From Noviherbaspirillum saxi (lineage in GTDB: Bacteria > Pseudomonadota > Gammaproteobacteria > Burkholderiales > Burkholderiaceae_D), in the NCBI RefSeq assembly GCF_003591035.1, contig NZ_QYUO01000001.1:2294001-2358000 (forward strand): a DNA stretch of 64,000 nucleotides, written 5' to 3'. Below are positions 1 to 8,036 of the stretch, piece after piece. Each line of letters starts with the position of its first letter. Within the stretch, counting starts at the first letter, position 1. The position numbers were made by a program, and so were the translations under genes. A model generated the notes under the pieces. That model ran no database searches and had not been told where the DNA came from. It saw only the letters and a list, made by a program, of their open reading frames with translations.

Positions 1-330
1 AATGCCGCGAAACTGCAGGCCGGCAATGACGTTTTGCAGCGCGCTGCGCCAGGGCATCAAGGCTTCGGCCTGGAACATGTAGCCGGCGCGGCGGTTAATG
101 CCTTCCAGCGGTTCGCCAAAAACCTTGATCGATCCGGAAGACGGCGCAAGCAAACCTGCGCCGACATTCAGCAGGGTCGACTTGCCGCATCCTGTAGGAC
201 CGACCACCGATACGAATTCGCCCGGTGCGATATGCAGAGTGGTATCGGCAACCGCGGTATAGCGTTGCGTGCGGTCTTCCTTGGAGACGAAGGTGCAGGT
301 AATGCTGTCGAGGGCAAGCGCAGGTGTCAT
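1..330 (-). CDS. ABC transporter ATP-binding protein, NitT/TauT family (3' part outside window)
   Basis: The first 110 codons of an importer ATPase; the rest lies beyond the window start. The Walker A motif GPTGCGKST is at about residues 40-48 and the Q-loop (FQAEALMPW) comes near residue 85. The N-terminus matches the SsuB/TauB/NrtD group that energises uptake of sulfonates, nitrate, taurine or pyrimidine precursors. The ATG at 330 is the only plausible start in this frame; no strong ribosome binding site is visible. The substrate-binding protein gene lies 98 nt upstream on the same strand, so the two very likely form one transporter, with the permease expected outside the window. The substrate cannot be told from this fragment. 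Confidence 0.9.
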   Translation of the reverse strand, partial: MTPALALDSITCTFVSKEDRTQRYTAVADTTLHIAPGEFVSVVGPTGCGKSTLLNVGAGLLAPSSGSIKVFGEPLEGINRRAGYMFQAEALMPWRSALQNVIAGLQFRGI

Positions 331-428
331 CGTTGCTGGTGTCGTGAAGTGGCATGCCTGCCTGCTGCAGGCATCGGCATGATTCTGCGCCCTACGGCGG
401 GCGGGCCGCCGGCGCGGCCTTGCTTGGT

Positions 429-1469
429 TTACTTGTACTTCGCGTTTGCCTTCTTCACCAGTTCATTGGTGTAGGTCTTGGCCAAGTCGATGTTCTTGCT
501 GGCGAGTTCCGGGTCGAACGCCTGCAGCGTCTTCAATGCGGTCTTCGGTCCGGCATCGGGGATCATGCCATCCGGCGAAATCGCTTCACGCACCTTCATG
601 AAGGCATCGATATACAGCGCGCGGTCGCCCAGCAGGTAGCTTTCCGGAACCACCTTGATGATGTCGGATGGACCGGCCTTTTGCAGCCATTTCAATGCAC
701 GGACCATCGCATTGGTCAGCGCCTGTGCGGTATTCGGATTCTTTTTGAGGAAGGCATCGGTGGTGTACAGCGTGGCGGCCGGCATTGGGCCGCCGAAGAC
801 GTCGTTGGTGTCCTTCAGCGTACGCGTATCGGCGATGACCCTGACGTCATTCTTTTGCTGCAGCATGGTGACAACCGGGTCCAGGTTGGCGATCGCATCG
901 ATCTGCCCGGAGCGCATCGCCGCCAGCGCGCCGGCCGATGTGCCAACGCCGATGAAGGAGACATCGGTCGGCTTGAGCCCGCCCTTGGCGAGCACGAAAT
1001 TGGCCATCATGTTGGTCGATGAACCCGGCGCGGTGACGCCGATTTTCTTGCCCTTGAGGTCGGCGATGCTTTTGTAATTGGGCATGGTCTTGTTCGAGAC
1101 CGCCAGCACGATCTGCGGCGCCCTGCCCTGCAACACGAAAGCGGTGATGGATTGGCCCTTGGCCTGCATGTTGATCGTGTGTTCGTATGCGCCCGACACC
1201 ACGTCGGCGCTGCCGCCGACCAGTGCCTGCAAAGCCTTGGCGCCGCCGGCGAAATCGCTGATTTCAACCTGCAGGCCTTCATCCTTGAAATAGCCGAGTT
1301 GCTCGGCAACTGTCAACGGAAGGTAGTAGAACAGGTTCTTGCCGCCCACCGCGATCGAGACTTTCGGCTTTTCCAGTGTCTGGGCAAACAGCTTGCCGTT
1401 GAAGGTGAAATAACCGGCGAGAAAAAGTGCAAGCGCAATCGCGAACTGCTTCCAGAAAGTCTTGTTCAT
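429..1469 (-). CDS. ABC transporter periplasmic substrate-binding protein (NMT1/SsuA-like)
   Basis: 346 residues with an N-terminal hydrophobic export signal (residues about 8-29, ending near LFAQ). A periplasmic-binding-protein type 2 fold follows, of the NitT/TauT/THI5-like group: the opening strand VSIAVGGKNLFYYLPLTVAEQLGYFKDEGL-type pattern, and GVTAPGSSTNMMANFVL near residue 145. It would capture the ligand in the periplasm and hand it to a permease powered by the ATPase encoded just downstream. Length fits the family. The gene upstream encodes a CoA-transferase on the same strand 66 nt away, so the imported compound may be an organic acid or aromatic fed into CoA-thioester metabolism; that link is inference. 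Confidence 0.9.
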   Translation of the reverse strand: MNKTFWKQFAIALALFLAGYFTFNGKLFAQTLEKPKVSIAVGGKNLFYYLPLTVAEQLGYFKDEGLQVEISDFAGGAKALQALVGGSADVVSGAYEHTINMQAKGQSITAFVLQGRAPQIVLAVSNKTMPNYKSIADLKGKKIGVTAPGSSTNMMANFVLAKGGLKPTDVSFIGVGTSAGALAAMRSGQIDAIANLDPVVTMLQQKNDVRVIADTRTLKDTNDVFGGPMPAATLYTTDAFLKKNPNTAQALTNAMVRALKWLQKAGPSDIIKVVPESYLLGDRALYIDAFMKVREAISPDGMIPDAGPKTALKTLQAFDPELASKNIDLAKTYTNELVKKANAKYK

Positions 1470-1535
1470 GCTGTCTCCGACTTGTTATTCGTTGGGCTCT
1501 GCAGGCGCTCAACGCGTCCTTGCAGGGGGTTCTGA

Positions 1536-2780
1536 CTAGATAACGCGGTCACGCGCCAACTGCGCGATCTGCTCGTCATCATAACCCAGTGCGCGCAAGA
1601 CTTCAGTATTGTGCTCGCCGAGTTGCGGACCCAGCCATTTTGTCTCACCGGGCGTTACCGACAGCTTGGGTGTGATGGCTGGAAGCTTGATCGGCGTGCC
1701 GTCCGCGAACGCATGCTGTTCGAACATGCGGCGTGCAAGGAATTGCGGGTCGCTCATCATGTCGCGCACCGAATAGATCTTGCCGACAGGGACGTCGGCG
1801 GCCTTCAGCACCGCGAGGGCCTGATCAATGGTTTGCGTCGCACACCATTGCTGGATCGCGCCATCGATTTCGGCAGTGCGCGGCACGCGGCCGTCGTTGC
1901 GAGCAAGCTGAGGATCGTCGGCCATGTCCTGTCGCCCGATTGCCAGCATTAGGCGTTTGAAGATCGCGTCTCCATTACCGGCGATTACGATGTTTTCACC
2001 ATCGCCGGTGGTATAGGTATTGGACGGCACGATGCCGGGCAAGGCGCCGCCGGTGCGTTCGCGCACGACGCCGGCATGATCGTATTCCGGCACCAGCGAT
2101 TCCATCATGTTGAACACCGCCTCATACAGCGCGACATCGACCATCTGGCCCTGGCCGGCGATACAGTCAGTTCCGGTCTTGCCATTCCAGCGTCCACCGG
2201 TGGTGTCGCGATGGCGCAGCGCCATCATCGCGCCGATCACGCCATGCAAGGCTGCAACGGAATCGCCGATAGAGATGCCGATGCGCACCGGCGGCCGGTC
2301 GGGATGGCCTGACACATAGCGCATGCCGCCCATGGATTCGCCGATCGCTCCGAATCCCGGCAAGTCTTTCATCGGTCCGGTCTGGCCGTATCCGGACAAC
2401 CGCACCATGATCGTGGCCGGATTGTGCTGCTTCAGATCCTCGTAGCCGAGATTCCATTTTTCCAGCACGCCAGGCCGGTAGTTTTCAATGATGATGTCGG
2501 CTTCGAGCGCGAGCTGCCTGGCGATGTCCTGGCCACGCGGATCTTTCATGTTCAGTGTCACGCTTTTCTTGTTGCGTGACTGTACCGACCACCACAGGGA
2601 AGTGCCATCTTTCAGCACCCGCCATTGCCGTATCGGGTCGCCGCCGTCGGGCGATTCGATCTTGATGACATCGGCGCCGAATTCGGCAAGCATGCGTGAA
2701 CAAAAGGGCCCGGCGATCAGCGTGCCGAGTTCGAGTACCTTGATGCCGGCAAGCGGGCCGACGGATGTTTTTGTTGTCAT
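1536..2780 (-). CDS. CaiB/BaiF family (class III) CoA-transferase
   Basis: 414 residues, the usual length for family III CoA-transferases (formyl-CoA transferase, CaiB, BaiF), which move CoA between carboxylic acids through an enzyme-bound mixed anhydride. The N-terminal LAGIKVLELGTLIAGPF segment and ADVIKIESPDGGDPIR (about residues 35-50) are family signatures. The catalytic Asp is expected in QGQMVDVALYEAVF near residue 215. The SRNKKSVTLNMKDPRGQD segment is also typical. Substrate cannot be read from sequence. It is the first gene of the run CoA-transferase / binding protein / ATPase, all minus strand. Its upstream region holds the hairpin repeat at 2837-3000, which may have altered its promoter. 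Confidence 0.93.
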   Translation of the reverse strand: MTTKTSVGPLAGIKVLELGTLIAGPFCSRMLAEFGADVIKIESPDGGDPIRQWRVLKDGTSLWWSVQSRNKKSVTLNMKDPRGQDIARQLALEADIIIENYRPGVLEKWNLGYEDLKQHNPATIMVRLSGYGQTGPMKDLPGFGAIGESMGGMRYVSGHPDRPPVRIGISIGDSVAALHGVIGAMMALRHRDTTGGRWNGKTGTDCIAGQGQMVDVALYEAVFNMMESLVPEYDHAGVVRERTGGALPGIVPSNTYTTGDGENIVIAGNGDAIFKRLMLAIGRQDMADDPQLARNDGRVPRTAEIDGAIQQWCATQTIDQALAVLKAADVPVGKIYSVRDMMSDPQFLARRMFEQHAFADGTPIKLPAITPKLSVTPGETKWLGPQLGEHNTEVLRALGYDDEQIAQLARDRVI

Positions 2781-2836
2781 GTCCCTGAAGGCTAAGGTGC
2801 GCGTTCGCGCGATTGGAGTTTGAATCCGACCAGCGT

Positions 2837-3000
2837 CTAGTGTAGTGTTTCACGTAGATTGAGACTGATAAAAGTGATGGATTTCGCGGCGAATCGAGGC
2901 GCACACCGCAGCAATAGCGAGCTATTGCGAGGATGTGCAACGAAGAGTCGGCGTGAAAGACGCACTTTTATGTCTCAAGAAGAGTGAAACACTACACTAG
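2837..3000. repeat. 164-bp inverted-repeat (MITE-like) element between recR and the CoA-transferase gene
   Basis: The outer arms are perfect 17-bp inverted repeats: CTAGTGTAGTGTTTCAC at 2837-2853 and its exact complement at 2984-3000. Nested inside is a weaker inverted pair with ATAAAAGTG (about 2868-2876) against CACTTTTAT (about 2963-2971). Then a GC-rich core holds its own palindrome, AATAGCGAGCTATT (2913-2926). If the ends are taken as TGT...ACA, both sides are flanked by CTAG, which could be a 4-bp target duplication. No protein is encoded. The right arm supplies the recR stop codon. Organisation resembles the second element at 47625-47743. Confidence 0.75.
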
Positions 3001-3593
3001 GTCGTGCGACGATCCAGCATGGCGCGCGCTATCGTTCCCGCATCCACATATTCCAGTTCGCCGCCGACCGGAACGCCTCGCGCGAGGCGGCTGACTTTCA
3101 GGCCGCGCGCCTTCAGCGTTTCACTGATGTAGTGCGCGGTCGCTTCGCCTTCGTTGGTGAAGTTGGTAGCCAGCACGACTTCGTTCACCGCACCGTCGGT
3201 GGCGCGCGTGATCAGCTTTTCCAGATGAATGTCCTTGGGGCCGATGCCGTCGAGTGGGGAGAGTCGTCCCATCAGCACGAAATACAATCCCTTGTAAGTC
3301 AGCGTCTGCTCGATCATCAATTGATCGGCCGGCGTTTCACACACGCATAGCAGCGCGGCATCGCGTTCCGGGTCCATGCACATTTCGCACAATTCGTTCT
3401 CGGTGAACGTATTGCAGCGGGCACAATGATGGACGCGTTCGACCGCTTGCGAGAGGGCGCGGCCGAGCATGGCGGCACCATCGCGGTCGTGCTGCATCAG
3501 GTGGTAAGCCATGCGCTGGGCGGACTTCGGACCGATGCCGGGCAGCCTGCGCAAGGCTTCGGTCAAAAATTCAAGGCTGGAAGGCGATTTCAC
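2997..3593 (-). CDS. recR: Recombination mediator protein RecR
   Basis: 198 residues, full length. RecR forms a ring with RecO/RecF that helps load RecA onto SSB-coated gapped DNA. Visible in order: helix-hairpin-helix [17 protein letters not shown] (residues 15-31), a four-cysteine zinc finger [16 protein letters not shown] (about 57-72), and a Toprim domain ending in [17 protein letters not shown]. The start is GTG at 3593. It follows dnaX and ebfC in the conserved dnaX-ebfC-recR order. The stop codon (TAG, 2997-2999) lies inside the right arm of the inverted repeat, so the repeat inserted exactly at the gene's end, possibly changing the last residues. An 8-bp-stem hairpin (3630-3651) sits between ebfC and recR. 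Confidence 0.97.
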   Translation of the reverse strand: MKSPSSLEFLTEALRRLPGIGPKSAQRMAYHLMQHDRDGAAMLGRALSQAVERVHHCARCNTFTENELCEMCMDPERDAALLCVCETPADQLMIEQTLTYKGLYFVLMGRLSPLDGIGPKDIHLEKLITRATDGAVNEVVLATNFTNEGEATAHYISETLKARGLKVSRLARGVPVGGELEYVDAGTIARAMLDRRTT

Positions 3594-3688
3594 TCGGACT
3601 CTCTGTCATCGCGACTGGATAGGGTCAATGCGCCTGCGGCGCTGCAGGCGCAGCGCGTCGATACGTGCTCGCCTGCATGCATGCGCCG

Positions 3689-4015
3689 TCAGAACGGCAT
3701 CTTGAAGCCCGGGGGCAGCGGCAAGCCCGCGGTCATGCCGGACATTTTTTCCTGGGATGTCGCTTCGGCCTTGCGGACCGCATCATTGAAAGCGGCTGCG
3801 ACCAGGTCTTCCAGCATGTCCTTGTCATCCCCCAGCAGGGATGGATCGATCGTGACGCGCCTGACATCGTTCTTGCAGGTCATGATCACCTTGACCAGGC
3901 CGGCGCCTGACTGGCCCTCGACCTCGATCAATGCAAGCTGGTCCTGCATCTTCTTCATGTTGTCCTGCATTTGCTGGGCTTGCTTCATCAGCCCTGCCAG
4001 TTGGCCCTTCATCAT
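3689..4015 (-). CDS. ebfC: Nucleoid-associated protein YbaB/EbfC family
   Basis: 108 residues, typical for this small dimeric DNA-binding protein of the nucleoid. The N-terminal helix [20 protein letters not shown] is diagnostic, followed by the conserved [20 protein letters not shown] strand region and the [12 protein letters not shown] helix. It sits between dnaX and recR, all minus strand, as in most proteobacteria, so it is probably co-transcribed with both. The start chosen is ATG 4015 with AGGAG about seven bases upstream; a second ATG directly after it (4012) is possible. Confidence 0.96.
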   Translation of the reverse strand: MMKGQLAGLMKQAQQMQDNMKKMQDQLALIEVEGQSGAGLVKVIMTCKNDVRRVTIDPSLLGDDKDMLEDLVAAAFNDAVRKAEATSQEKMSGMTAGLPLPPGFKMPF

Positions 4016-4066
4016 GATATTGCTCCTGCTCGTTGGTTGTTCATTGGTTATGGGTAACGGTATGCG

Positions 4067-5998
4067 TTACACAGGCTTGATCGAGCCTGGCACGATCGTC
4101 GCGCCGAATTCCCGCATCAGCGTCTGCACGAAAGGATCGCGCTGCATGCTCTCTTCCGCCTGGCGCTGCCGGGCTTCGCGTTCGGCCACTGCTTGCGCAT
4201 TGGCGGTCTGCTGAACGGCGCCAATTTCGGTAGTGACACGTACGGCTTTTCCAAAATGTTCGGACAAGGCCGCTGTCAGTTTATCGACGGCTCCGGCCGA
4301 TCGCAGTGTTTCCAGCGGGATGCGCACATGCATCATTACCGCATCGCCGTTGTCTTCGCATTGCAAAAGCTCGCTCTGCTGCGCCAATTGCTGGACCACG
4401 CCGCGCAAGGGAAGTGCCGCAGCTAGGGCCGGCCAGTTGCCATCCCAATTGAGCGACGGCATCGGTGCCGAAACAGGTGGCGACATCTTTGCCGTCGGCA
4501 GTTCCGGCACGACAATGATCGGCGGCTCTTCCAACACTGCGGTATCCGACTGTATCAATGGCTGCCGCTGCGGCTCGCTGCGTACTTCAGTTTTTTTTTG
4601 AGTCGCGACCGGAAGTGAATCGAACGACGGCATATCGCGCGCGGGCGGAGCCTCATCGTCCCATGGCGGTGGCGCGGCGCTTGCAGGACGCGCAGCCGGC
4701 GGCGTAGCAGCCTGCGATCTGCCGCCATTGCGCGCCGCTTCCAGTGCCGCGCGGGCCGGACTCATGCCGGCCGGTCTTGCCGGCTGTGATTGTGCGGCCG
4801 CTGCACTGGCATGCGCCGGCGCTTGCGCGCGGCTTGCTGTTGCGGGGGAAGAATTCAGGGTACGGGCTGGTTCCGGCGCTGCCGGCGACTGCGCGGCACG
4901 CTCGGCACCACCCATGCCGGGACGAAATGCCAGCATGCGTAATAGCGTCATCGAAAATCCGGCGTATTCGTCGGGCGCGAGACTCAGTTCATTGCGGCCA
5001 TGCACAGCGATTTGATAGAACAGTTGTATTTCTTCCGCGTCGAACAAGCCGGACAGACGCAGCACGTCGTCACGCTCCGGCACATCGTCGGGCAATGCCG
5101 CCGGGACGGTTTGCGCCAACGCGAGCCGGTGCAGCAGCGTGCCGAGATCCTGCAAGGCAACGTTGTACGACAGGCTGCGAGCCGCCATTTCATCGGCGAC
5201 CGCAAGCAGGCCAGTTCCGTCCTGCGCCGCCAGCGCATCGAGTATGCGGATCAGATAGGACTGGTCGAGCGCGCCGAGCATGCCCTGCACCGCTCCCAAC
5301 GTCACCTTGCCGGCTGCATAGGCAATCGCCTGATCGGTGAGCGAGAGCGCATCGCGCATCGAACCATGCGCGCCTTGTGCAAGCAGACGCAGGGCGGGAG
5401 CATCAAACTCTATACTCTCTTGTCCCAATATGTTTTCGAGATGGCCGACAATATGGCCTGGCGGCATCTGCTTGAGATTGAACTGCAGGCAGCGCGAGAG
5501 CACGGTAACGGGAATTTTTTGTGGATCGGTTGTTGCCAGAATGAACTTGACGTGCGCCGGCGGTTCTTCCAGCGTCTTGAGCATCGAATTGAATGCGTGA
5601 TTGGTCAACATGTGAACTTCGTCGATCATGTAAACCTTGAAGCGTGCATTCGATGGCGCGTAGACGGCCTGCTCCAGCAATTGCGCCATTTCATCAACGC
5701 CACGGTTCGAGGCCGCATCCATTTCGATGTAGTCGACAAAGCGGCCGGCATCGATGGCTGTACAGGCTTCGCATTTGCCGCAAGGCGTAGCGGTGATGCC
5801 GGCCTCGCAGTTCAGGGATTTGGCGAGAATGCGGGACAGGGTGGTCTTGCCGACGCCGCGCGTCCCTGTAAACAGGTAGGCATGATGCAGGCGTTGCTGC
5901 TCCAGCGCGTGCGTAAGTGCCCGCACGACATGCTCCTGCCCGACAAGCGTCTCGAAGCTCTTTGGGCGATACTTGCGGGCAAGGACTTGATAAGACAT
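4067..5998 (-). CDS. dnaX: DNA polymerase III subunits tau/gamma
   Basis: 643 residues, the clamp-loader ATPase of the replicative polymerase. Visible: Walker A GTRGVGKTT (residues 45-53), zinc-binding cysteines in CEAGITATPCGKCEAC (64-79), Walker B/DEVH box MIDEVHML and the sensor-1 SRC box. A Pro/Ala-rich linker (about 365-510) follows, then a C-terminal domain for the tau-specific contacts. In the linker at codons 467-470 an A9 run (4591-4599) could permit frameshifting to a shorter gamma form (see separate entry). It is the first gene of dnaX-ebfC-recR, and diverges from the acyl-CoA dehydrogenase gene. The start ATG 5998 gives the standard MSYQVLARKYRP N-terminus. Confidence 0.97.
   Translation of the reverse strand: MSYQVLARKYRPKSFETLVGQEHVVRALTHALEQQRLHHAYLFTGTRGVGKTTLSRILAKSLNCEAGITATPCGKCEACTAIDAGRFVDYIEMDAASNRGVDEMAQLLEQAVYAPSNARFKVYMIDEVHMLTNHAFNSMLKTLEEPPAHVKFILATTDPQKIPVTVLSRCLQFNLKQMPPGHIVGHLENILGQESIEFDAPALRLLAQGAHGSMRDALSLTDQAIAYAAGKVTLGAVQGMLGALDQSYLIRILDALAAQDGTGLLAVADEMAARSLSYNVALQDLGTLLHRLALAQTVPAALPDDVPERDDVLRLSGLFDAEEIQLFYQIAVHGRNELSLAPDEYAGFSMTLLRMLAFRPGMGGAERAAQSPAAPEPARTLNSSPATASRAQAPAHASAAAAQSQPARPAGMSPARAALEAARNGGRSQAATPPAARPASAAPPPWDDEAPPARDMPSFDSLPVATQKKTEVRSEPQRQPLIQSDTAVLEEPPIIVVPELPTAKMSPPVSAPMPSLNWDGNWPALAAALPLRGVVQQLAQQSELLQCEDNGDAVMMHVRIPLETLRSAGAVDKLTAALSEHFGKAVRVTTEIGAVQQTANAQAVAEREARQRQAEESMQRDPFVQTLMREFGATIVPGSIKPV
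4591..4599 (-). other. A9 slippery tract in dnaX, candidate gamma-producing frameshift site
   Basis: The coding strand reads CAA AAA AAA ACT, nine consecutive A residues. If one A is gained, or the ribosome slips by -1, the reading becomes CAA AAA AAA AAC TGA, an immediate stop after residue 470. Loss of one A reaches TGA after about a dozen codons. Truncation here would keep the ATPase and drop the tau C-terminus. E. coli makes gamma by ribosomal slippage and Thermus by transcriptional slippage at an A9 run. Use of this site here is inference. Confidence 0.55.
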
Positions 5999-6087
5999 GG
6001 CGGCGCTGGCTGTTGAATGTAGCTCGCATTTTACCTGACCTGATGCAAGTTATAGTCCGAGAACTCATCGTGAAAAGGATATCCAGA

Positions 6088-7731
6088 ATGCAATGGCCCA
6101 CACATGAAGTAACGAACCAGGTACCGGAACTGGAGGACTACAACCTTTTTACCAGTGATGTTGCGTTGGCTGACGGATTGCGGCGCAGCGGCGCAGCCTG
6201 GAATGAAGATAATCTTCGGCGTTTCGGCGCAACACTTGGCACGGCGGAGGTTTTGCGCCTGGGCGAACTCGCCAATCATCATCTGCCCGAACTCGCCACG
6301 CATGACCGAATAGGCCAGCGCATAGACCGGGTGGAGTTCCATCCAAGCTGGCATGCCTTGCTCGGCTTGTTGCGTACAGAAGGCTTGCATGCCCTGCCCT
6401 GGTCCGATCCGCGGCCGGGTGCCCATGCGGCCCGCGCGGCCGGCTACTTTCTTCAGTCGCAGGTGGAATCAGGCTCGCTCTGCCCGACCACGATGACGTT
6501 TGCGGCGATTCCGGTGTTGCGAAACGAACCCAAACTGTTCGAAGTTTTGCGCGACAAGTTGTACTCGCGCGAACATGATCCGCGCGACCTGCCGCTGGAA
6601 CAAAAAAAATCCATCCTGATCGGCATGGGCATGACCGAAAAGCAAGGGGGCTCCGATGTGCGCACCAACACCACGACCGCTCGTCCGCTCAGCGGCGAAG
6701 GACGCGGCGCGGAATATCTGCTGACCGGCCACAAGTGGTTCTTTTCGGCGCCGATGTGCGACGCGCATCTTGTACTGGCGCGCACCGAAGGCGGCCTGTC
6801 CTGCTTCTTCGTACCGCGCTGGCGACCCGACGGCACCAAGAACGCAGTACTGGTGCAACGTCTCAAGGACAAGCTCGGCAACCGCTCCAATTCCAGCAGC
6901 GAAGTGGAATTTCAAGATGCGTATGGCGTGATGGTGGGCGACGAAGGCCGCGGCATCCCCACCATTATCGAAATGGCGAACCATACCCGTCTCGATTGCG
7001 TGATCGGCAGCGCCGGCCTGATGCGCCAGGCATTTGTACAGGCGGCCCACCATGCGCGTCACCGCAAGGTGTTCGGCCGGATGCTGAGCGAGCAGCCGCT
7101 GATGCGCAATGTGCTGTCCGATCTCGCGCTCGAAAGCGAAGCGGCGACCGTGCTGATGCTGCGCCTGGCACAGGCTTTCGAATCTCCGGCCGATCCGCTG
7201 GAGCGCGCATGGCGGCGCATTGTCACACCGGCCGCCAAGTTCTTGATCTGCAAGCGCGCTCTGGAGTTCACCGGTGAATGCATGGAAGTCTGGGGCGGCA
7301 ACGGCTACGTGGAAACGGGGCCGATGGCGCGCCTGTACCGCGAAGCGCCAGTCAATTCGATCTGGGAAGGTTCAGGCAATGTCATGTGCCTGGACGTATT
7401 GCGGGCAATCGAGCGGGAAACGGAAGGCTTTCTGCTGTTGCTTGAACAATTCGAGGCAGCCGCTGCGGGACACGCCGGCTTGAAGGAGTTGGTGCTGGCG
7501 CTGCGCAAGGATCTTGCGACACCACCCGAGCAACGTGAAATGCTGGCACGCCGCTTTGCCCAGCGGCTGGTACTGGCGGCGCAAGGCTGCCTGATGCTGG
7601 GGTCCGCACCTCCGGCGATTGCCGATGCATTCATCACAAGCCGGATCGACGCGCAATCCGGCCGGGTGTACGGGACGCTGTCATCGGCAGCGATGCAACA
7701 GGAAATTCTGGAACGTGCGTGGCCTGAGTAG
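6088..7731 (+). CDS. aidB: AidB-like acyl-CoA dehydrogenase
   Basis: 547 residues, close to E. coli AidB (541), a flavoprotein of the acyl-CoA dehydrogenase superfamily induced with the adaptive response and able to bind DNA. The AidB-type N-terminus (THEVTNQVPELEDYNLFTSD), GMGMTEKQGGSDVRTNTT near residues 185-202, and GHKWFFSAPMCDAHLVLART are typical. The flavin/catalytic region shows EVWGGNGYVETGPMARLYREAPVNSIWEGSGNV near residue 400. The ATG at 6088 is preferred: AAAAGGA lies 8 bases upstream, and the frame's more upstream starts fall inside the divergent dnaX gene. The gene stands alone. Whether it acts in alkylation resistance or in branched acyl-CoA oxidation is open. Confidence 0.9.
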   Translation: MQWPTHEVTNQVPELEDYNLFTSDVALADGLRRSGAAWNEDNLRRFGATLGTAEVLRLGELANHHLPELATHDRIGQRIDRVEFHPSWHALLGLLRTEGLHALPWSDPRPGAHAARAAGYFLQSQVESGSLCPTTMTFAAIPVLRNEPKLFEVLRDKLYSREHDPRDLPLEQKKSILIGMGMTEKQGGSDVRTNTTTARPLSGEGRGAEYLLTGHKWFFSAPMCDAHLVLARTEGGLSCFFVPRWRPDGTKNAVLVQRLKDKLGNRSNSSSEVEFQDAYGVMVGDEGRGIPTIIEMANHTRLDCVIGSAGLMRQAFVQAAHHARHRKVFGRMLSEQPLMRNVLSDLALESEAATVLMLRLAQAFESPADPLERAWRRIVTPAAKFLICKRALEFTGECMEVWGGNGYVETGPMARLYREAPVNSIWEGSGNVMCLDVLRAIERETEGFLLLLEQFEAAAAGHAGLKELVLALRKDLATPPEQREMLARRFAQRLVLAAQGCLMLGSAPPAIADAFITSRIDAQSGRVYGTLSSAAMQQEILERAWPE

Positions 7732-7825
7732 AGTCGAGAGTCTAGAGCCTGCTTGGCATGCTTGCCTGGCCGCCGGCCAGGCAACGTAACTTGATAGGAA
7801 ATTAAGCGGAAGCTTATAAAAAAAG

Positions 7826-7924
7826 AGGGGCGAGCCTTGTCTACGGCACTTGCGGGAAATGGCTGTGGCTGCTTCGTTCCCGACCTGACCAGGTTGGCCA
7901 TGCCACAATGCGTAGGGGCCCGCC
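7826..7924 (-). ncRNA. ffs: 4.5S signal recognition particle RNA
   Basis: The minus strand carries the SRP RNA apical motif GGTCAGGTCGGGAACGAAGC followed by AGCC. Paired flanks close the rod: GGCGGGCC (7924-7917) with GGCTCGCC (7836-7829), and the family's CTACGCATTGTGGCA 5' segment is present. The T-run right after the 3' end (7825-7819) can serve as terminator. The RNA binds Ffh to target membrane proteins. Length of about 99 nt fits the short bacterial form; exact ends are estimated from pairing. Confidence 0.93.
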
Positions 7925-7997
7925 GACCCGTATTCTATCAGCAAAAGCCTTGCCGTCGGCTTCCAATTTCCGGCTTTGTCGCTCGACAATAGTTTGT

Positions 7998-8019
7998 CGT
8001 CGGCGCATTTGCGCCGACG
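7998..8019 (-). terminator. Hairpin downstream of ubiD
   Basis: Perfect 10-bp stem CGTCGGCGCA / TGCGCCGACG with a 2-nt connection, 17 nt after the ubiD stop and before ffs. No clear U-run follows, so it could be a weak terminator or an RNA 3'-end stabiliser. Confidence 0.5.
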
Positions 8020-8036
8020 CGGCATCACAATTTGCC

